The position numbers and the translations under genes are program-made. A DNA stretch of 64,000 nt from Nostoc sp. UHCC 0302 (GTDB lineage Bacteria > Cyanobacteriota > Cyanobacteriia > Cyanobacteriales > Nostocaceae): NCBI RefSeq assembly GCF_038096175.1, contig NZ_CP151099.1, positions 498,501-562,500 on the forward strand. Direction: 5' to 3'. Below are positions 35,304 through 45,100 of this stretch, piece by piece. Within the stretch, counting starts at the first letter, position 1. Each line of letters starts with the position of its first letter. The notes below the pieces were generated by a model, which searched no databases, had not been told where the DNA came from, and saw only the letters and a program-made list of their open reading frames with translations.

Positions 35304-37124
35304 TCACTCCATTACAATCAAACGCAGAGGATCTAAACGCACATACCAAGGAAAAGATTTATCTTTTATGGTTGCCCATTTTTCCTTAAAAACTTCTGCT
35401 TGCAAATGATAATCTTGAAGATTATTCGCAGCAGAATGTAATTTTAAAAATAATGTCATCCGGTGGGGCGTTTCGCTTGTGCTTACTAGCCAGCAGGGAA
35501 AGGTATTTATCTGGCTGGGGTCGTTGGTAAATACAATTTGATGGGCGCGAATGCCAACGTGGGATAATTTATCAGTATTTGGTTCAATAACTTGCAGCCT
35601 ACAACCCCAATCAATCGCTTCCAACTGTTGTGAGGACACAAGAGTAGCACGGGAAAAGTTTTTGCATCCTGTTAATTGGGCAACACCTACAGTAGCAGGA
35701 TGCTCAAAAATATCATATTTAGAACCATAATGAATTGCTTTACCATGCTCCAAGACCAACAGATTCGGACAAATCCGATAAGCCTCTTCCATGTTATGGG
35801 TGACAAATAGAGCCACACCTTGGTAGTCAGTTAGAGTTGCTGTCATTTGCTGCTCTAATTGATTACGCAAATGAGTATCAAGTGCAGAAAAAGGCTCATC
35901 CAAAAGCAATGCTTCTGGTTGACTTGCTAATGCTCTTGCCAAAGCTACTCGCTGTTGCTGACCCCCTGAAAGTTGGTGCGGATAACGATCGCCTAATCCC
36001 TGTAACTGCATCGCGATTAGTTGGTCTTCTACTTGCACTCGGATACTCCCAGCAGATAGTCCCTTGGGTAAACCAAAAGCGATATTTTGCGCCACACTCA
36101 TATGCGGAAAAAGAGCGTAATTCTGCACTAAAAAACCAATGCGGCGATCGCGGCTTGGCACATTAATCCCTTGTTCTGAATCAAACAGTACTCTGCCATT
36201 TAAAACTATGCGTCCTTTTGTTGGCGTTTCTATCCCCGCAAGGCAACGCAGAATTATGCTTTTACCAGCTCCAGAACCACCCAGTAATCCCAAGGGTTCT
36301 TTATTAGTATCAAAAGACACCTTTAAATGAAAACTTCGCAGTCGTTTTTCAATGTCCACAAATAGTCCAACTGCCAAAGAGTTATGAGTGCTGAGTAACG
36401 AGTGCTGAGTGAAAAGTTCTCTTTCTCCCCCTCCGCCCCTCTGCTCCCCTGTCCCCTGTCCCCTCTTATCCCTAACTTCTTGCCAAAAATTGACTGCAAT
36501 GATTCCAGATAAAGAAATCGCCATGATTGCGATCGCCCAAAACCAAGCTTCTTCCATTGCTCCCGCTTCCACAGCAAAATAAATTGCCATTGGAATTGTC
36601 TGCGTTTGTCCAGGAATATTACCAGCCAGCATTAATGTAGCGCCGAATTCGCCCAAAGCACGAGCAAAAGCGAGAGTCGTTGCTGCTAAAATTCCCGGCA
36701 CTGCTAGGGGTAAACTGATCCGCCAAAATATTGTTGATTCAGATGCACCAAGGGTTCTGGCTACCCGGAGGAGATTGCCATCTATTTGTTCGAAAGCTCC
36801 TAGTGCAGTTTTATACATTAAAGGAAAAGAGACTACTGTAGCTGCGATCGCTGCACCATACCAAGTAAAAACGATGCTGAAGTTAAAAGGCTCCATCAGT
36901 TTACCCAATGGGCCATTTTTGCCAAAAAAGAGCAGCAACAAGAAGCCGACAACTGTGGGAGGTAAAATCAGAGGCGCTACGAATATCGACTCAATCAGTG
37001 ATTTGCCTTTGCCACGATATCCCACCATCCAGTAAGCAGCAGCAATGCCCAAGAAGAAGGTGATAAATGTGGCAAGTAGTGAAGTTTTGAGTGATATCCA
37101 AAGAGGTGATAAATCTACTGGCAT
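35304..37124 (-). CDS. modBC: Molybdate ABC transporter, fused permease and ATPase (ModB-ModC)
   Basis: The 606-residue protein fuses two normally separate parts. Residues 1-215 are the ModB permease, with five to six membrane segments and the cytoplasmic loop GAFEQIDGNLLRVARTLGASESTIFWRI. Residues about 250-606 are ModC: Walker A LLGGSGAGKS, Q-loop LVQNYALFPHM, signature LSGGQQQRVALARAL, Walker B LLLDEPFSALD, and a C-terminal TOBE-like part. Fusions of this kind occur in cyanobacteria. The linker at about 216-250 is encoded by intergenic-type repeat sequence. modA follows upstream on the same strand, separated by 144 bases. Confidence 0.93.
   Translation of the reverse strand: MPVDLSPLWISLKTSLLATFITFFLGIAAAYWMVGYRGKGKSLIESIFVAPLILPPTVVGFLLLLFFGKNGPLGKLMEPFNFSIVFTWYGAAIAATVVSFPLMYKTALGAFEQIDGNLLRVARTLGASESTIFWRISLPLAVPGILAATTLAFARALGEFGATLMLAGNIPGQTQTIPMAIYFAVEAGAMEEAWFWAIAIMAISLSGIIAVNFWQEVRDKRGQGTGEQRGGGGERELFTQHSLLSTHNSLAVGLFVDIEKRLRSFHLKVSFDTNKEPLGLLGGSGAGKSIILRCLAGIETPTKGRIVLNGRVLFDSEQGINVPSRDRRIGFLVQNYALFPHMSVAQNIAFGLPKGLSAGSIRVQVEDQLIAMQLQGLGDRYPHQLSGGQQQRVALARALASQPEALLLDEPFSALDTHLRNQLEQQMTATLTDYQGVALFVTHNMEEAYRICPNLLVLEHGKAIHYGSKYDIFEHPATVGVAQLTGCKNFSRATLVSSQQLEAIDWGCRLQVIEPNTDKLSHVGIRAHQIVFTNDPSQINTFPCWLVSTSETPHRMTLFLKLHSAANNLQDYHLQAEVFKEKWATIKDKSFPWYVRLDPLRLIVME
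36381..36474. repeat. Intergenic-type repeats translated as the ModB-ModC linker
   Basis: GTGCTGAGTAACGAGTGCTG-like repeats followed by CCCCTCTGCTCCCCTGTCCC-like repeats, both characteristic of Nostoc spacers, form the DNA between the permease and ATPase domains and stay open in frame. Confidence 0.8.
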
Positions 37125-37201
37125 AGTTTTTTTAATACAGAAAATGAAAATTCAAAAAATTGATGATGAAGGCTTTCCAACAACATATCCTTGGGTAAAG
37201 A

Positions 37202-37221
37202 AGACGCGATTCATCGCGTCT
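37202..37221. repeat. GAGACGCGAT-type hairpin between modA and modBC
   Basis: AGACGCGAT and its reverse complement pair around a two-base loop, followed by CTACAAATG. It lies in the 144-base gap and could reduce read-through or stabilise the modA transcript. The same core occurs at 2178 and 24273. Confidence 0.6.
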
Positions 37222-37268
37222 CTACAAATGGTCTATTTGTCACATTCTTTTTTCTGAATTCTGTTGTA

Positions 37269-38096
37269 TTAACTTCCAGCTAGCGTAAAACCTTGTTTTT
37301 CAAATATATTTTTGGCTTGATTGCCAGATAAAAATTGCACAAAACCCTTAGCAGCATCGACATTCTTACTACTTTTGAGAATTGCGATCGGATAGACCAC
37401 AGGTGAATGAGTTTTTTCCGGTGCAGTTGTGACAATCTTTACTTTCTGAGTACTTTTAGCGTCTGAAAGGTAGACAATTCCGGCATCGGCGTTGCCCGAT
37501 TCCACGTAATTGAGAGCTTGTCTAACATCTTTGGCGTAAACAACTTTGCTCTTGATTTTGTCAGCAATTTTTAGAGAAGTGAGAACTTGCTCAGCATATT
37601 GTCCAGCCGGAACACTTTTAGGTTCGCCTAAAGCAATTTTCTTAACACGTGATGAAATTAAGTCTTTGAAATCAGTTACAACTGTGGAATTTTGAGGTGC
37701 GATTAACACCATTTGATTTGTCAGCAAATCCTTAGTTGTTCCGTCGAGTAATAGACCTTTTTGCTGTAAAGCTTTAATTTGTTTAGTTGCAGCCGAGATA
37801 AAAATGTCAATACCAGCACCTTGCTCAATCTGTTGTTGTAAAGTGCCCGATGAGCCAAAATTGTAGGTTAGGTTAACGTTTGGCTTTTCTTTACTGTAAA
37901 GAGGTTTAATTTCGTCCATTGCATCTTTGAGGCTAGCCGCTGCTGATATAGTCAAATTGGTGGTTTGGCTGGCAGGGCTAGAAGACAGATTAGGTGTTTT
38001 CGTTTGGTTACAGCCGACAACTAGTATTAGAGAGACAAATACCCAACTCAAAAAGGCAAGAATGCGTTTATTATGCATTGGTAGTATTTCAAGCAT
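37269..38096 (-). CDS. modA: Molybdate-binding lipoprotein ModA
   Basis: The protein has 275 residues. A hydrophobic segment ends in a lipobox (LVVGC), so it should be a lipid-anchored binding protein. The mature part opens LTISAAASLKDAMDEI, then FGSSGTLQQQIEQGAGIDIFISAA, the oxyanion-binding serines, and continues VLIAPQNS, IALGEPKSVPAGQYAEQVL and VESGNADAGIVYLSDA, all typical ModA features. A second ATG six codons in (38078) is equally possible. It captures molybdate (or tungstate) for ModBC, needed for molybdenum cofactor in nitrate reductase and for nitrogenase. Confidence 0.93.
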   Translation of the reverse strand: MLEILPMHNKRILAFLSWVFVSLILVVGCNQTKTPNLSSSPASQTTNLTISAAASLKDAMDEIKPLYSKEKPNVNLTYNFGSSGTLQQQIEQGAGIDIFISAATKQIKALQQKGLLLDGTTKDLLTNQMVLIAPQNSTVVTDFKDLISSRVKKIALGEPKSVPAGQYAEQVLTSLKIADKIKSKVVYAKDVRQALNYVESGNADAGIVYLSDAKSTQKVKIVTTAPEKTHSPVVYPIAILKSSKNVDAAKGFVQFLSGNQAKNIFEKQGFTLAGS

Positions 38097-38541
38097 TTTT
38101 ATCTATCAATACATAATTTACCAACTTACAAAGCAAAAAGTTGGTAAATTATCCTAAATGCTTGAATAATAGGGAAATGTCAAATCCAATACTTGAGGCT
38201 AAAACTTTGATTTGATAAGCTTCTTGGCGTCTAAATCTCAGACAAAATATTACCAAGTTGTTTGGTAAATAGTAACAATTACTACAATAATTTTTTTGCA
38301 GAAGTCATATTATTTCACAAAATTCCTGCAACATATACAACATGGGTAGGGACGTACAGATGTACGCCCCTAATTCATTTTTTGTAAAGATTTTTGAAAA
38401 TAGCCATGAGGATGCATTACAACTTTTTGCCTAACGCACCGTTTGATGAAGCGAACTACTAATTTATTTTTTGCTATTTCCCAACGTCGGGACGTAGAGA
38501 CACATCAAATGCAGAAATTGATGCGTGAAAATTTGTATGAT
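38097..38541. other. Intergenic region with a GTACG hairpin
   Basis: No gene. At 38349-38370 GGGACGTAC pairs with GTACGCCCC around four bases; a very similar 24-base palindrome lies in frame inside the RlpA-like gene at 54411. The rest is A+T-rich spacer. Confidence 0.5.
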
Positions 38542-40020
38542 TTAAATTTGTAATAAGTTGGCGATCGCCTGCGGTAACGGTAACACAATAACAATTAACA
38601 AAACCATCGCTAACAATCCTAAAATGTCACGCCCATTATCCAATTCAGTAACATCATTTAGCGCAGGTTCATCAATCAACGGAATAAATAATAAGATAAT
38701 TGCCCAGAACAAAAATTCATCTTGGATTAAAGAAAGTAGTAGTAACAACAAGCGAGAAATTTGACCAATTGTCATTGCAACTCGTTGCCCAAACATTGCA
38801 TGAACAATGTGTCCCCCATCTAATTGTCCCACCGGCATCAAATTCAATGCCGTGACAATTAATCCTAGAAAACCAGCTACTGCTACTGGATGCAGGTCAA
38901 TAGCTAATTTTGATGTTAACTCGCTGCCTAAAGTTAGCTTCGCAAGCAGTGCTAGTAAAATTGAATATTTGGGATTGAGAGCATCAGGGTTCAACAAACC
39001 TGTTTTTTCGGTCATCGGCACTAATTCTGAATGGGCCAAACCCCAAATGAGTAATGGTAAAGTGGCAACAAAGCCTGCAATTGGGCCAGCAATACTAACA
39101 TCAAATAAAGCTTTGCGGTTGGGAATCGGACTACGCATCTGAATAAATGCGCCAAAAGTTCCCAAGAAAAAAGGCATGGGAATAAAGTAAGGTAGCGTTG
39201 AGCGAATTTTGTAGAACCTAGCTGTTAAATAGTGACCAAGTTCGTGGATACCCAAAATAGTCATTAGTCCCAAAGCATAGGGCAATCCCTTGAGTAGCAC
39301 ACTGGGGTTAGATTCTAGTGTTGTCGGATTGACACCAGCAATTTTTGCCCCAACTAAAGTGGTTGTAACCAAAGTAGCAGCCAGCAATAAGATTGCTAAT
39401 CCTGGTCGAGTTAACTTTTCTTGCTTATGTGGTGTATTGACTTCCTTGACTGCTTGTGAGTTAGGAACCAGCACAAAGAAGGGTTTGCCATTAAAACCTT
39501 CTTGAAAAATCAGCAAGAAGCGATCGCCAAATTGTGATTCGATATTTGCTTTAATCTGCTGGTAAGCTTGACTAGGTGCAGTTCGCAACTGACCCCGACA
39601 AACTACAGCTTGAGGTCGATACTCTATGTTCTGCACATAGTATGTAGCCCAAGGAAAACAATTTCGCAGTTGGGTTTCTTCTGCTGGTTCAATCGGGCGC
39701 ACTGGTGCGGGTTCTGCGGGAGGACGTGTAGCCGATGATTCTTTAGCTTGAAGTCTAGCCTCTGTCTGTGTTGGTGTTTGACGACCCCACTGAAACAGTA
39801 ACCAGTATAAAAGCAGACAAATAACTGACGGCCAAATAATTAATGTTGGCGGCGGCGGTTGTTTCACCCCGTACATTAACGTCCATCCACTCAATATAAG
39901 TGCAGGTGTCATCAACACCAACCATAACAGCCACACAGGTGTTCGGGTGATGCTAGCAACACTACGCTGCACCATAAGATACGTAGCTAGCCCCAGTAGG
40001 AGGAGAAACCAAAATGCCAT
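38542..40020 (-). CDS. Site-2-protease-family membrane metallopeptidase (M50)
   Basis: From the ATG at 40020 the protein has 492 residues (an in-frame start at 40104 would add 28). Three N-terminal membrane segments are followed by a soluble part with a PCxx-type domain (about 115-205), then an M50 core: the zinc motif HELGHYLTAR and, later, NLMPVGQLDGGHI that supplies the third ligand, within six to seven membrane segments. Site-2 proteases cut membrane-anchored regulators. The start at 40020 is preferred because an extended inverted repeat (40048-40091) lies just upstream and would otherwise be coding. The family resembles plant EGY proteins. Confidence 0.88.
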   Translation of the reverse strand: MAFWFLLLLGLATYLMVQRSVASITRTPVWLLWLVLMTPALILSGWTLMYGVKQPPPPTLIIWPSVICLLLYWLLFQWGRQTPTQTEARLQAKESSATRPPAEPAPVRPIEPAEETQLRNCFPWATYYVQNIEYRPQAVVCRGQLRTAPSQAYQQIKANIESQFGDRFLLIFQEGFNGKPFFVLVPNSQAVKEVNTPHKQEKLTRPGLAILLLAATLVTTTLVGAKIAGVNPTTLESNPSVLLKGLPYALGLMTILGIHELGHYLTARFYKIRSTLPYFIPMPFFLGTFGAFIQMRSPIPNRKALFDVSIAGPIAGFVATLPLLIWGLAHSELVPMTEKTGLLNPDALNPKYSILLALLAKLTLGSELTSKLAIDLHPVAVAGFLGLIVTALNLMPVGQLDGGHIVHAMFGQRVAMTIGQISRLLLLLLSLIQDEFLFWAIILLFIPLIDEPALNDVTELDNGRDILGLLAMVLLIVIVLPLPQAIANLLQI

Positions 40021-40047
40021 GTTATCTTCACTATTTTTGACAGGATG

Positions 40048-40091
40048 TCCTTCTTGTAGTACGAGTACCACGGTACTAACTACAAGAAGGA
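40048..40091 (-). promoter_or_regulatory. Extended hairpin in the leader of the site-2 protease gene
   Basis: TCCTTCTTGTAGT (40048-40060) pairs perfectly with 40079-40091, and the interior contains a second pair AGTAC/GTACT. This 44-base structure begins 28 bases upstream of the preferred ATG in the leader and may affect translation or be an operator. Confidence 0.5.
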
Positions 40092-40213
40092 CTTTAAACC
40101 CCAATTTTTTCTCTGACGGTTAACAGTACTAGTTAAATCTCAAGTTGTTTCAATTCTTAAGAATTTCCACACTTTAACTTAATTATCCATAACTCTTCAG
40201 TTTCGGTTTTTTT

Positions 40214-40948
40214 ATGTGTCCTTCACCGCAACAGCCAAGCCAGATAACTAAGCCACCACGACCCGTTTTCTCCTACGAAGATCAACAGGAGATAGCCTCC
40301 AATGAGAACTTCGACTCAAACAGTATTTTTGCTTTTCCACCAAATCGGGACACATTGGGGGGAACCTCTTACTTCATTGTAAGAAATGAAGGCAATATCC
40401 TGATAGATTGCCCTGCCTTAGACCAAACAAATCAAGATTTTTTGCGATCGCATGGCGGTGTACGTTGGCTATTTATCACTCATCGAGGTGCTATTGGCAA
40501 GACACCTGAAATTCAGCAAAGCTTTAACTGCGAGGTTTTGATTCAAGAGCAAGAAGCCTATTTACTACCAGGTTTAACGGTGACTACCTTTACTCAGGAA
40601 TTCACTCTCAACTCAACAGCACAAGTGATTTGGACACCAGGTCATTCTCCCGGCTCATCTTGTCTGTACTACAGCCATCATGGAGGTGTGTTGTTTTCTG
40701 GACGCCATTTACTTCCCAATCAGCAAGGTGAACCAGTACCATTGCGAACAGCAAAAACCTTTCACTGGCCAAGGCAAATCAAGAGCATCCAGTCTCTGCT
40801 GGAACGTTTTACACCGGAAACTCTCCAATACATTTGTCCCAGTGCGAATACAGGTTTTCTTCGAGGTAAACGTTTTATAGGTCAAGCCTACCAACACCTT
40901 GCATCTCTAGATTTATCAGTTTTGCTGCGGATACAGCCGCTACTTTAG
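40214..40948 (+). CDS. Metallo-beta-lactamase-fold protein with degenerate metal site
   Basis: The 244-residue protein has the outline of an MBL-fold hydrolase: GGTSYFIVRNEGNILIDCPAL, WLFITHRGAIGKTPEIQ and WTPGHSPGSSCLYYSH. However, the usual HxHxDH is THRGAIGKT here, and LFSGRHL replaces the (S/T)GD segment, so two metal positions are absent; only the TPGHSPGS histidine remains. It is probably a non-catalytic or single-metal homologue. The N-terminus is polar. Neighbours give no hint of function. Confidence 0.8.
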   Translation: MCPSPQQPSQITKPPRPVFSYEDQQEIASNENFDSNSIFAFPPNRDTLGGTSYFIVRNEGNILIDCPALDQTNQDFLRSHGGVRWLFITHRGAIGKTPEIQQSFNCEVLIQEQEAYLLPGLTVTTFTQEFTLNSTAQVIWTPGHSPGSSCLYYSHHGGVLFSGRHLLPNQQGEPVPLRTAKTFHWPRQIKSIQSLLERFTPETLQYICPSANTGFLRGKRFIGQAYQHLASLDLSVLLRIQPLL

Positions 40949-41187
40949 ACTTGTGACAGGTTTGTAGTTGGCGCTTGAATCATAAAACGCCAACTACAGA
41001 CAGCGTATATATACTCCTCAATTTTTCTTTGACACACTACTACTGTGCATATCTCATAAAGCGACCTGTAAGCTTTACAAAATATTACATAATTTTATTT
41101 TCATATCCGTGAAAAATTCCCAATATTTGTTAATTAAAATACCATGCAGGGAATTCTAACTTATTAGAGGAATTAGAGCAAAAAGTT

Positions 41188-42069
41188 ATGAGCGCAAAAG
41201 TTGATGGCACTGTAGACCTTGTTGGCTACGAAATAATAGAGCAACTTTATTCAGGTTCTCGCACCGAAGTGTATCGAGCAGTCAGAGAATCCGATCGCCA
41301 ACCAGTTGTCATCAAGCTCTTAAAACGGCAATATCCCACCTTTAGCGAACTAGTACAATTCCGCAACCAGTATGCGATCGCCAAAAACTTAGAGATTCCT
41401 GGTATCATTAAACCTCACAGTTTAGAACCTTACGGCAATGGCTACACCTTAGTAATGGAAGACTGTGGAGGTATTTCTCTACGGCAATTTACCCAAGGAC
41501 AGCCACTGAAGTTAGACCAGTTTCTGCCAATTGCGATTCAACTTGCAGATACTTTGTACCAATTACACCAACAGCGAGTCATTCATAAAGACATTAAACC
41601 CACCAATATCCTGATTCATCCAGACACAAACCACATCAAGCTGATTGATTTTTCCATATCAACACTTTTACCCAGAGAAATCCAACAGATTCAAAGCCTT
41701 AACACCTTAGAGGGAACCTTAGCATACCTCTCTCCAGAGCAAACCGGGCGGATGAACCGAGGTATTGACTACCGTAGTGATTTCTATTCGCTGGGAGTCA
41801 GTTTCTTTGAGTTACTGACTGGACAACTCCCCTTTGAGTCTCAAGACCCTATAGAGTTAGTGCATTGCCATATTGCCAAGGAACCTGTATTTGTTGACCA
41901 TCTTAATCCCGATGTGCCACCAGTTTTATCTGCTGTAGTCAGTAAACTCATGGCAAAGAACGCTGAAGACCGCTATCAGAGCGCCCTTGGACTCAAATAC
42001 GACTTAGAGCAATGCCTGATGCAACATCAGTTTTTTGGGAAAATTGCCAGCTTCAACCTGGGACAATGA
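41188..42069 (+). CDS. Ser/Thr protein kinase part of a giant hybrid kinase, ended by an in-frame TGA
   Basis: The frame encodes 293 residues forming a complete Hanks-type kinase domain: GYEIIEQLYSGSRTEVYRA (Gly-rich loop), VVIKLL with the ATP lysine, HRV/VIHKDIKPTNILI catalytic loop (HKDIKPTN), LIDFSIS (DFG-like DFS), GTLAYLSPEQTGRMNR activation segment, and DYRSDFYSLGVSFFELLTGQLPFE. It ends at TGA 42067-42069 after KIASFNLGQ. The reading frame then continues without shift into the conserved DISDRF..LYGRE region of the same protein family, so this is the truncated N-terminal part of a gene of about 1970 codons (41188-47103). Confidence 0.9.
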   Translation: MSAKVDGTVDLVGYEIIEQLYSGSRTEVYRAVRESDRQPVVIKLLKRQYPTFSELVQFRNQYAIAKNLEIPGIIKPHSLEPYGNGYTLVMEDCGGISLRQFTQGQPLKLDQFLPIAIQLADTLYQLHQQRVIHKDIKPTNILIHPDTNHIKLIDFSISTLLPREIQQIQSLNTLEGTLAYLSPEQTGRMNRGIDYRSDFYSLGVSFFELLTGQLPFESQDPIELVHCHIAKEPVFVDHLNPDVPPVLSAVVSKLMAKNAEDRYQSALGLKYDLEQCLMQHQFFGKIASFNLGQ

Positions 42070-42129
42070 GATATTAGCGATCGCTTCCTCATCCCAGAAA
42101 AGCTTTATGGACGAGAACAGGAAGTTGAA

Positions 42130-45100
42130 ATGCTACTGGAGGCATTTGCTCATGTTGCCAATGGTGCATCAGAATTGATGCTGGTAGCAGGCTTCTCCGG
42201 TATCGGCAAAACTGCCGTAGTCAATGAAGTGCATAAACCGATTGTCCGTCAACGGGGCTACTTCATTAAAGGGAAATACGACCAGTTTCAACGGAATATT
42301 CCCTTGAGTGCTTTTGTACACGCATTGCAGGATTTGATAGCACAATTACTCTGTGAAACTGATACTCAACTGGAGCAATGGCAGATCAACATTTTGGCAG
42401 CAGTGGGAGAGAATGGGCAAGTATTAATTGAGGTAATTCCCGAACTTGAACGCATCATTGGCAAACAGCCAGCAGTCGTGGAACTATCAGGAAGTGCAGC
42501 CCAGAATCGCTTCAATCTACTGTTTGTGAAATTCATTCAGGTATTCTCCACCAGAGAACATCCCCTGGTGATTTTCCTAGATGATTTGCAGTGGGCAGAT
42601 TCAGCGTCGTTGAATTTGATGAAACTGTTGATGGGTGAAGAGACAGGCTATCTGCTAATGATTGGCGCTTACCGTGATAACGAAGTTTCTGTTGCTCATC
42701 CGTTAATGCTGACTTTAGAGGAAATTGCCAAGACAGAGGCAACTGTTAACACCCTAACACTGGCTCCGGTAAGTCCGGCGGATGTGAATCATCTGATTGC
42801 TGACACCTTGAGTTGTCCCCTAGAACGCACTTTGCCGTTGACTGAGTTAGTTTATCAAAAAGCACAGGGCAATCCCTTTTTTACAACTCAGTTTGTCAAG
42901 GCGCTTTACGAGGATGGATTAATTAGCTTTGATTTTGATGCTGGCTTTTGGCAGTGTGATGTTGCACAAGTGCGATCGCTTGCTCTCACTGATGATGTAG
43001 TTGAATTTATGGCAATTCAACTGCAAAAGTTGCCGCCCAAAACTCAGGAAGTTTTGAAATTAGCGGCGTGCATTGGTAATCAGTTTGATTTGGCAACGCT
43101 GGGAATTGTCTATCAAAAGTCTCAAACGGAAACCGCAACAGATTTGTGGAAAGCACTGCAAGAAGGATTTATCATTCCGACCAATGAAGTTTATAAGTTT
43201 TATCAGCAGGACACTGATGAAATTTCTATAATCAGCAATCCAGCAGAGGTTATCCCATCCCTTACAGATACTTCTCAATTGTCCAGCTACCGATTCCTAC
43301 ACGATCGCGTTCAACAAGCTGCCTATTCCCTCATCCCTGAATCTCAGAAAAAAGCGGCTCACCTAAAAATTGGACAATTGCTACTGCAAAATACTTCACC
43401 TGAAGCGATTGAAACTAGCATTTTTGATATTGTCAATCAATTAAACGAGGGAATTGACATTATTACTCAGCAATCAGAAAAATATAAAATAGCTCAACTC
43501 AATCTGATAGCTGGGAGAAAAGCCAAAGCTTCTACTGCTTATAAAGCAGCAGTTAAATACTTTGCCTTTGGTATAGAATTTCTACCAGAAAATAGTTGGA
43601 ACAGCCACTATCATCTGACATTTGGATTATATCGAGAACGTGCAGAGTGCGAATATTTAACTGGCGAATTACATCAGGCAGAGAAACTGTTTGATTTGGC
43701 ATTGAATCATGCTCAAGATAAGTTTGATCAGGCAGATATTTATGCTGTGCAAATGTATTTGAAAATGACTCAAGGCGAGAATATCCAAGCTGGTTTTGAA
43801 GCTGGGCTCAAAGGGTTGAGTGTCATGGGGATGAATCTGCCACTGACGGTTGCAGAACAGCAAGCCGCTATCAAAGCTCAACTGGAAGAATTAAACAATC
43901 AACTTGCAATAACTCGTCCAGCAGATTTATTTGATTTACCTGAAATGTCAGACCCAATTAAAAAGGTCTGTATGAGTCTTTTCGCTGACCTGTGGGCGGT
44001 GACATATATGGGAGGAGATCAGTACCTCTCATATTTGAGTCCGCTATTAATGATTAATACCTCGTTAAAATATGGCAATGCCGAAGGCTCTGGTTTTGCT
44101 TACTGCCTTTATGGAATGAGTCTGGCCAACCAAGGAGATTATCAAACAGCTTATGAGTTTGGAACATTAGCTATAAAACTTGATCGCCATTTTAATAGCA
44201 CCAAATTTATTTATAAAACCAATAATATTTTTGCACACACTATTAATCCCTATAATCAGCATTTAAAAACGAATTTAGCGCTGTCTCGGCAATCGTTTCA
44301 AACCAGCCGAGAAGCTGGAGATGTAGTGTTTGGTGTTTGGGCGGTTTCGTTTCTGATTTGGGCAATGTTAATCAAAGGCGATCGCTTATCTGATGTCTAT
44401 GCAGAAACAGAGAAATATCTGAGTTATGTGCAGCAGGTGAACGATGTCAATATGCTGTATGCGTTTAAATTACAAAGACAGTTCTTACTGAGCCTACAAG
44501 ATATTTCTAAAAACACTGATTTTTTGAATGATGAGAATCACCAGGAAATTCCATATATAGATGTTTGGCGACAAAAAAAGAACTTTGAACATGGAATTAA
44601 CTGGTACTGCTTTCTCAAACTACAACTTTCGTACTTTTATGGTCACTACGTGGATGCCGTTGCAGCAGCAGTAGAAGCCGAAAAAACGCTGGCTGCCAAC
44701 GCTGGATTCTTCCCTATTATTCAGTACCATTTCTATTATCCACTCAGTTTGGCAGCACTCTATTCGACTGCAACACCAGAAGAGAAAAAGCAGTATTGGG
44801 ATATTCTAGAACAGCATCAGCAAATTGTAGAAAAATGGGCGGATAATTGCCCAGAAAACTTTCTGCATCGATATCTGTTACTCTCTGCGGAAATGGCACA
44901 AATTTCTGGTAAATGTATGGAGGCAGCAAACTTTTATGATCGCGCCATTGCCGCAGCCAAAGCCAACGAATACCTACAAGAAGAGAGCCTTGCTAACGAA
45001 CTTGCTGCCAAGTTTTACCTCAACTGGAGCAAAGAGCGCATTGCTCAGGAGTATTTAATTGAAGCTTACTACGGCTATGCCCGTTGGGGAGCTAAAGCCA

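Noticed and set aside
40214-40948. Functional metallo-beta-lactamase or antibiotic resistance gene
   Set aside because: The HxHxDH metal motif is absent.
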